Shown piece by piece: positions 57,980-64,000 of a DNA stretch of 64,000 bases (position 1 is the first letter of the stretch; each line of letters opens with the position of its first letter). Source of the DNA: Uranotaenia lowii (taxonomy: Eukaryota > Arthropoda > Insecta > Diptera > Culicidae); NCBI RefSeq assembly GCF_029784155.1, contig NC_073692.1, positions 333,021,920 through 333,085,919 on the forward strand. Direction: 5' to 3'. The position numbers and the translations under genes are program-made. The notes below the pieces were generated by a model. It was not told the DNA's origin. It worked only from the letters and a program-made list of their open reading frames with translations, and made no database searches.

Positions 57980-59840
57980 AACCTTCGAGGTGCCTTATTG
58001 TCGTCGGTGGTTTCGCTGTCCAGTGGCTGACATTCCGACGGTAGCAAACAGAGTTTTTCGACGGGCCGCTTCAGAACTCCGCTAGATGTCTTCAGTGTAA
58101 CTACTCTGACGACTCCATCTTCTCCCGGATGCAGCTGCTAGATACGACCTAATCTCCAACGCATCGGAGGTGTATTCTCATTTTTCAAAACGACGAGTTG
58201 ACCGACCTTGATCTCTACAGCACGTTTCCAGCGTTTGAATCTTCCTTGAAGTTGTGATAGGTACTCATTATGCCACCGTGCCCAAAAAAAATGTAGTTTC
58301 TGCTGCATAAGTTGATATTGTTTCAGTTGTCCTGGTTTTTTCTCGGTGAAATCTCGATCTGGTAGTTGTTGAAGCGGTCTTCCAGCTATGAAATGACCAG
58401 GAGTTAACGGCTCCAGATCGTTGGGGTCTTCCGACAATGGGGTAATCGGCCTTGAATTTAAACATGCCTCCACTTGTATTAGCAGCGTGTTGAAGTCTTC
58501 GTACGAAACCGCGTTGTCTCCTAGGACCTTCAGGAGATGTATCTTGGCAGACTTCACAGCAGCTTCCCATAAACCTCCGAAATGGGGAGCGGCAGGAGGG
58601 TTAAAGTGCCATTGGATCCCATGTTCAGCACATTCCTTAGTGATCTGCTGGTGATGCTGCCGGTCTCGAAGTTTCGCTAATAATTCCTTCAGCTGGTTCC
58701 GTGCGCCGACGAAATTAGTACCATTATCGGAAAACAAATCGGTAGGTATTGAGCGTCTTCCAATGAATCTACGCAGAGCCTGAAGAAATTTCTCCGTCGA
58801 CAAATCGGACACCAATTCTAGATGAATCGCCTTTGTACAGAGACATATGAAGAGGGCTACATAAGCCTTAAGTGGCGCTCGACGTGGTCCCTGGCGAATG
58901 TATACAGGCCCGAAATAGTCAATTCCAGTTCGTGCGAACGGCGGTGCTGCGGTTACACGGGCTCTTGGAAGTTCTCCCATAAACTGCTCGATGGCCTTCG
59001 GTTTCGTTCTGTGGCAGCGTAAACACTGATGGACAATATGACGAACGTAGCTGCGTCCTCCAAGAGGCCAGTAGTGGAGCCTGACATTACTCAGAAGAAG
59101 TTGCGGTGCTGCATGTAGTAACCGCTTATGATATGCTTCTAGTAGAAGCTTGGTGAAGTGGTGACGCACTGGAAGTGCTATGGGGTGTCTTGCTCCTTCA
59201 GGTATTTGTGCATATTTTAGTCTTCCTCCAAGACGAATAAGGTTATCGGATTCTAGAATTGGATTAAAGTAACGCATAGGAGAACCTCGATGAACTTCTT
59301 CACCCTTAGAAAGTTGTTTCCATTCTTCACTAAACGCTGATTGTTGAATTAAACGGATTATAGTGTATTCAGCTTCCTTCAGCTCGGGAGTAGTTAAAAA
59401 TCCAGTCGGTGTGGGTTCAAGTTTCCGAAAATGTTTAATAAGCCGCATCCAATACGCTGTTTTTCGAATCAGACCCGAAAACGAGGAGAATTTTTCCACA
59501 TACCAATCGATAAATCTCTGATTCTCTGTTGTCGCTACATTCGCTGCCTTTCGTTTCAATTCGCTGGTGACTGCCTCTGTTTCCATCCGTATAGGTTGTA
59601 CTGGCCAACTCGATGTCTCCTGCTTTAACCATGGTGGGCCTTCCCACCACAGGCTGGTGGATTCGATCTGCTCTGGTAATAAACCACGAGAGACCAAGTC
59701 TGCTGGATTTTGTTCCCCTGGGACGTGCCTCCACGATTGATTCTCGGTGATTGTTTGGATTTTGGAGACGCGATTAGCAACATATGTTGACCACGTTGTT
59801 GGAAGAGATTTTAGCCATCGCAAGACGTTCGCTTTCCTCG
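57980..59840 (-). pseudogene. BEL pol: RNase H end and integrase
   Basis: Open from the junction near 59840 down to a premature TAG at 58135-58137. Coding-like sequence continues in frame to about 57980 (HPGEDGVVRVVTLKT). It starts inside the RNase H domain (LRWLKSLPTTW, WRHVPGEQNPADLVSRG). The integrase follows: an H2C2 zinc region (HAAPQLLL...CLRCHRTKP), then catalytic D in TGIDYFGPVY, D in DLFSDNGTNFVGA and E in FGGLWEAAVKSAK. The integrase would insert element DNA into the genome. Residues encoded upstream of 59840 are antisense of the inverted protease block, not part of the protein. The RT is missing, so this is a broken pol. Confidence 0.9.
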
Positions 59841-60578
59841 GTACTTCTAGCAACAGCCGTAGTTTTGGTAGAGGACCAAACTGGAGGCAGTTATCCCGCG
59901 AGAGCCTTACTAGACTCTGGCTCTGAATGTAACTTGATGGCTGAACATCTATGTCAAAAACTCGGAATAAAAAGAAGGCATTCAAACTTATCGGTAATTG
60001 GAATTGGACAGGCCAACACTCGAATCAAACATCAGGTCACTGCAACCGTCAAGTCGCGGAACTGTCAGTACAAACAACAAATGGATTTCTTGGTTATGGC
60101 AAAGGTTACCGCGGATTTACCAACAACAGATATCAACATTTCAACCTGGAGATTACCCGAAGGAATCAAACTGGCTGATTCCGAATTTTTCGCTTCGAAA
60201 TCCATTGATCTTATCCTTGGCATCCAACACTTCTTCGAATTCTTCCAATCTGGTCAACGAATTGCGTTAGGAAATGGGCTACCGGTCATCACTGAATCCG
60301 TATTTGGATGGATAATATCTGGAGTGACAGAAAACAGGCAACAAATATCGAAAACTATCTGCAACACTGCAAGTTCAATGGATCTGGACGAATACCTAAC
60401 CCGGTTTTGGACATGCGAAGAGATGGGGTCTGTTCGCAATTATTCGCCAGAAGAAGCCCTATGTTAGGAGCAGTTTGCAAGCACGGTCCGCAGAGAAGAA
60501 GACGGGCGATACACAGTTTCATTACCAAAGGATGGAGACGCAACGTCTCGACTGGGCGAGTCGAGAAAAATGGCTGTA
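59841..60578 (+). pseudogene. BEL pol: protease and start of RT, inverted
   Basis: Plus-strand coding, opposite to gag and integrase of the same element. Contains the aspartic protease active site LLDSGSECNLMAEHL, then GIGQANTRIKHQV and FGWIISGV, the usual order for the N-terminal pol of BEL elements. A TAG at 60465-60467 interrupts the frame; coding-like sequence continues (REEDGRYTVSLPKDGD, LGESRKMAV) to about 60578, where a tRNA-like sequence begins. In place, the protease would cut the Gag-Pol polyprotein. As arranged here it cannot be expressed from the element promoter. Confidence 0.9.
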
Positions 60579-60615
60579 TCCATAGGTCGCTGGTTCAATC
60601 CGGCTCGAAGGACCA
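60579..60615 (+). other. tRNA-Tyr 3' half with CCA (captured primer sequence)
   Basis: 37 nt matching animal tRNA-Tyr from about position 39 to the 3' CCA: TCCATAGGTCGCTGG, a T loop reduced to TTCAAT, then CCGGCTCGAAGGA and CCA at 60613-60615. It is not a tRNA gene because the 5' half is absent and CCA is encoded. It joins through AA (60616-60617) to an LTR end, the arrangement of a tRNA primer extended into minus-strand strong-stop DNA. The usual T loop would have one more A. The tRNA identity is from memory of fly and human tRNA-Tyr. Confidence 0.8.
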
Positions 60616-60617
60616 AA

Positions 60618-60738
60618 TGTTGAGGTGGGATTACCTTGCCTGGTATCTGGTGGATTGCTGGACTGTATGGATGCCTTCTCAATGGGGTCCTGTGCCTTGG
60701 AATTGGTGCATGGAGATTGGTTCCTCGATGTTGGTTGG
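60618..60738 (-). repeat. Internal BEL LTR end fragment (121 bp)
   Basis: Matches the terminal 121 bp of the LTRs at 57328 and 63371 with two substitutions. It breaks off after GTTGGTTGG, where gag sequence starts. Gag-frame residues encoded here (EEPISMHQFQ) are LTR-derived. Confidence 0.92.
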
Positions 60739-62037
60739 CACTGTTCCTGAAGTAGAAGTACCTGGATTGTCCGAAGTATGTCTTATCGCTCCTGAGGTGG
60801 ATGGTGTTGGTGCGTCTGGCCGAAAACAAATCAACGTGTGATGTTTTCCCTTACAGTTGTGACATACGTATTTAGAAGAACATTCCGAAGCCACATGTCC
60901 TCGCCGAAAGCAGTTTCTGCATAGAGAGTTCGTACGAATCATCTTATCTCTTTCCGAAACCGATAACCGTTTGAAAGACTGGCACATGAAGAGTGGGTGA
61001 AAATCAGAGCAGGCAACGCATCGACCTTTGGGAAATTGGGTCGCACTGTGGCTAGTGCGGATTCCGAGTGGTTTCCTGTTGTACTCGGGTCGTCCTTCGG
61101 AGACCTTGCTAGGTAGTGAGCCGAGAACAGAGATCCTTTTTTGAATGAACTGCGTTAAATCCGAGATTTTATCCCGATCATTGCCGGCCGTGTGCTCTTC
61201 CCATGCGCGACGCGTTGTTGGGTCCAACCTAGTACATAAAATCTCCAGTAACAGCAAGTCCTTGTACTCATCGGCATTCACAAGTTGATCAAGGGTTTGT
61301 ACGACACGTTCGAAAGCTTCTAGTAAAGATTGCAGCTCCATTACGGATTCCTTGGTGACACCTGGGAGTTTCAGCAGTGCATTAACCTGCCTACGTTTCA
61401 GCAGCTTACTGTCGTTATACCGTTTCATTAAACATTCCCATGCGATTGAGTAATTTGCACTGGTTATAGCGAGAGGGTCGACCAACTTCTTAGCCTCTCC
61501 AGCTAAACAGCCCTTGAGATAGTGAAACTTCTCAATATCTGGTAAGTCCGCCTTCGTATGTATTAACGACATGTAAAGATCCCGGAAACTAAGCCATTCA
61601 TCCACATTTCCATCAAACTGCTGAAGTTTTATTTGAGGAAGCTTCACGTGTTCAACTGTTGGTTGCAAAGAGGAATCCATCATTCTTGTAGACTGGTGAA
61701 CGGTAGAAGACTCTTGCTCAATCTCCTTGACTCGTTCAAGCATGGCAGCCTTCGCATCGTAGTAGGTTTCTCCAAAATCGATACGAATTTGCGACGGTGA
61801 TGTGTTTGGCATTGTTACGTACTCCTCATGGGTTTCGATTTCAAGCAGTGTTTCATTAACCTTCTCCCACAATTCGTCTATTTTCGCCAACCGCACCTGG
61901 ATTTTCTCAACCGAAGTCACCTCAGCAAGAGTGCTCGAAAACGCTGTAATCGTCTTGAACATCTCAAGTTGCGCCCGAAGTTTCGTTTGTAGATTCTTCA
62001 CCGACGCCCCCTTGGTAGATGAAGTAGTAGCTGGCAT
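60679..62037 (-). CDS. BEL Gag
   Basis: 452-residue frame starting at ATG 62035-62037. An N-terminal helical region is followed by the DUF1759-type core (KLPQIKLQQFDGNVDEWLSF, IEKFHYLKGCLAGEAKKL). After that come a Cys-rich segment and two zinc knuckles (CRNCFRRGHVASEC and CHNCKGKHHTLIC). Gag forms the particle that packages the element RNA in the cytoplasm. The last ~20 codons, below 60739, come from the fused LTR fragment, so the natural end of gag is replaced. Otherwise it looks intact. Confidence 0.9.
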   Translation of the reverse strand: MPATTSSTKGASVKNLQTKLRAQLEMFKTITAFSSTLAEVTSVEKIQVRLAKIDELWEKVNETLLEIETHEEYVTMPNTSPSQIRIDFGETYYDAKAAMLERVKEIEQESSTVHQSTRMMDSSLQPTVEHVKLPQIKLQQFDGNVDEWLSFRDLYMSLIHTKADLPDIEKFHYLKGCLAGEAKKLVDPLAITSANYSIAWECLMKRYNDSKLLKRRQVNALLKLPGVTKESVMELQSLLEAFERVVQTLDQLVNADEYKDLLLLEILCTRLDPTTRRAWEEHTAGNDRDKISDLTQFIQKRISVLGSLPSKVSEGRPEYNRKPLGIRTSHSATQFPKGRCVACSDFHPLFMCQSFKRLSVSERDKMIRTNSLCRNCFRRGHVASECSSKYVCHNCKGKHHTLICFRPDAPTPSTSGAIRHTSDNPGTSTSGTVPTNIEEPISMHQFQGTGPH

Positions 62038-63339
62038 GGTAGTTGAACTTATTCACCGGTCACAGATTGAATGATTGACAGAACAGGATATGTGGGTGTA
62101 AGTAATTGAATGTTGTCTAGCTTCGGCTGTGAACATACACTGTAGAGCTCACTTACTTTTGAAAAAATTTAGCTGCGCAACCTCTACAGGTATGTTGAAG
62201 TTTCAGAAAACCAGGTAATTGATGACAAATGCAATTTCCACTCGGTTATCAATTGATTATGTTGTTGGCCACGTGCGTTGAAGGGAACGAGAATTGTTGG
62301 ATGTAGAATTCCGCAAAATTTTGCTTCGGTAGGACATATACGTGTGTAATTTACCTGACCGAAAAAACTGTAGCGCAATTTAAATTTTATCATTCGCAGT
62401 TAAAAACTGCAATTCCAAAATTAAATTGATAATTCCTCAAATCGTACTTCTTACAGCCCCTCGGAAGCTCAATGATGGTTGATGATCATTAGGTTGACAG
62501 TGTGTTCATATAGGGAAACATAAACTTCAATGTAGTATCCGCGTTCGCTTCGACAGAACATATACTAAAAGTGTAGTGCCTAAATTTCACTTACTTTACA
62601 GAAAAACTCGTTGTTCTGCTGTCGAAGTTACGTCGCGATGTATTCGGAAATAGTATCGGTTGTGTTACGGGTGAAAATTACTAGAAAGGTGCCGAATCAG
62701 TGTATTTATTTCTATCGGCAATCTCCAGAAATTTTCCTCAATGGACCACACTGCGCGGTGATGTGTGTGACCTCTTCAACACTTTTTATGATCGGTGTAT
62801 TAGTTATCCAAATGTTGATGATGCAACTCGGAAAGTGCATCCGAAGTTTGTTTACAAACAGGCGAAATAAAAACATGCGATGTAGGATCAAAATTTTCCA
62901 AACTACGGCTGGACGTATACTAGGTTCGTGTATTATTTACCTGACAAAACAGTACAAAGTACCCGCCAATAGGCTTTGACTGTTTTGGGTGATGATGGTG
63001 ATGATCGTGATCAGAAAGTTGTCGGTTTGGTCAGGAATCAGCCGCCGAAAACCATTTGCCGTGGTAAGTTGTGTTCGAGATCCTCCTCAGCAAGCCGGAA
63101 TGGTAGTGTGCAAATGATTAGGTGCTAAACGTGCAGTTTAGAATGCCCAAACGACGATAGCTGGTAATCTTATAAGAATTCCGTGCGATGTTTTCCTTGG
63201 CTGAGTGATGACCTCGATGGCGAAGATGTGTAGTGCTGAATCGTGATGAGTGTCGTGTTTTGTGATGGCGCCAAAAAATCGCTTGCCTTGCCTTTAGATG
63301 AAGCTTGCCTCGCTTCGATGGGCCCAGAAAGTGAAACTT
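62038..63339 (-). other. BEL leader between primer-binding site and gag
   Basis: About 1.3 kb without a recognised domain. This is long for a BEL leader. A plus-strand frame at 62611-62979 and others are not recognisable. Confidence 0.5.
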
Positions 63340-63368
63340 GCTGGCCGAAATCCGGTTCGAAGTGACCA
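63340..63368 (-). other. BEL primer-binding site, extended tRNA-Tyr match
   Basis: On the plus strand it reads GCTGG, three changed bases, AAATCCGG, then TCGAAG and GACCA with small differences. This resembles the T arm and 3' end of tRNA-Tyr over about 29 nt, longer than the usual 18. Two bases (63369-63370) separate it from the LTR, as is normal. Confidence 0.65.
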
Positions 63369-63370
63369 AA

Positions 63371-63942
63371 TGTTGGGGTGGGATTACCTTGCCTGGTATC
63401 TGGTGGATTGCTGGACTGTATGGATGCCTTCTCAATGGGGTCCTGTGCCTTGGAATTGGTGCCTGGAGATTGGTTCCTCGATGTTGGTTGGGTTGAGCCT
63501 TTCTCAACTGTTTATTTCCCAATTTTAGGACGTTCCGGACAAAACAAATTAACGCGACGACTTATAAAAAACACGACACTAATAATTACACATTTATTCA
63601 AAACAAACTACATAATATATTTAAACTTTAACGATAAACGGGAATGGTTTTGACGAGTGTTTAGGGCAAGTGATAGCACACGAATGGTGAAATTATATAA
63701 TGCAAAATGGTGCTAACGAGTTACTTTCTTCAAAGCCCGAAAAGTACGTAGGTGCATTCTTCAAAGTGGGGTAGTTGGGTGGTGGGTGGATGGTAAATTT
63801 ACTGTCTCTCTCTCGCTGTCATCTGTGGCTGTCGGTTGTAGTGGTGTGGTTCCAGTGTGGTGCGGATTCCGTCCATAGCGTTCAGCTGATTGGCCGTGAG
63901 GGGTAAGTGGATGCCTTTCTGGTGTTCTCATCGTAATAGACA
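63371..63942 (-). repeat. BEL 5' LTR
   Basis: 572 bp, same as 57328-57899. It carries the promoter and start of transcription of the element, in minus orientation. Confidence 0.95.
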
Positions 63943-64000
63943 AATACCTTAGATTTTAGATACCCTACAAATTAAAGTCGTGTAGGTGATCGTGTCATTT

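Larger units (their letters stand above)
57328..63942 (-). mobile_element. BEL/Pao LTR retrotransposon, internally rearranged
   Basis: A 6615-bp element in minus orientation, flanked by 5-bp duplications AATAC (57323-57327 and 63943-63947). It has two 572-bp LTRs that look identical by eye. In element order: 5' LTR, leader with primer-binding site, gag, then a fused block (LTR end, tRNA-Tyr-like segment, protease in reverse), then the end of RNase H and the integrase, then the 3' LTR. Most of the reverse transcriptase and RNase H are missing, so it could move only with proteins from another copy. Matching LTRs imply a recent insertion of an already rearranged genome. Confidence 0.93.

Noticed and set aside
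59841..59985. N-terminal part of the minus-strand integrase frame
   Set aside because: Antisense of the inverted protease block; the real domain begins at the junction.

Overview
This is a 64 kb piece of an animal nuclear genome, almost certainly an insect and most likely a mosquito or other dipteran. It is AT-rich, has spliced exons, and is packed with transposable elements: Helitrons, BEL/Pao, RTE-, I- and L1-like LINEs, tRNA-derived SINEs, and TTAA and foldback MITEs. Nothing bacterial was seen.

The only host gene recognised with confidence is a K+/Cl- cotransporter of the SLC12 family (Drosophila kazachoc/kcc), read on the minus strand. Two consecutive coding exons are visible, 30677-30759 and 3143-3245. 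They are separated by a 27.4 kb intron whose phases match exactly (phase 2 on both sides). No exon was found downstream of 3143 (minus strand), and none upstream of 30759 that I could recognise. Most of the window is therefore kcc intron, or intron plus flanking sequence, filled with repeats.

Layout. 0.5-1.7 kb: decayed LINE reverse transcriptase split by a SINE. 3.1 kb: kcc exon. 4.3-10.3 kb: nested MITEs (TTAA-flanked, hAT-like with 8-bp duplication) and SINEs. 11.8-12.5 kb: TTAA MITE. 13.7-19.7 kb: old AT-rich repeat holding two head-to-tail Helitrons with 143-bp internal repeats, and a MITE carrying a small spliced gene-like segment. 20.1-23.6 kb: full-length RTE-like LINE with a 1035-residue ORF. 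25.9 kb: 21-bp minisatellite. 28.6-30.2 kb: minisatellite split by a TTAA MITE. 30.7 kb: kcc exon. 36.2-38.4 kb: L1-like LINE between 117-bp direct repeats. 38.7-42.3 kb: two 5'-truncated I-like LINEs. 43.0-45.1 kb: a third Helitron-like element, probably split by a solo LTR. 46.0-47.0 kb: palindromic foldback element. 54.5-56.8 kb: truncated second RTE copy and a foldback MITE with tRNA-like arms. 57.3-63.9 kb: BEL/Pao LTR retrotransposon with matching LTRs and 5-bp target duplication.

The most unusual object is the BEL element. Its gag and its RNase H/integrase lie on the minus strand, but the protease part of pol lies on the plus strand, and most of the reverse transcriptase is gone. Where the inverted block meets gag there is an LTR end fused through a 2-nt spacer to about 37 nt matching the 3' half of tRNA-Tyr, CCA included. 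This looks like a fossil of aberrant reverse transcription that copied far into its own tRNA primer. Several insertions are supported by 'empty-site' paralogues inside the same window, so their ends can be placed closely.
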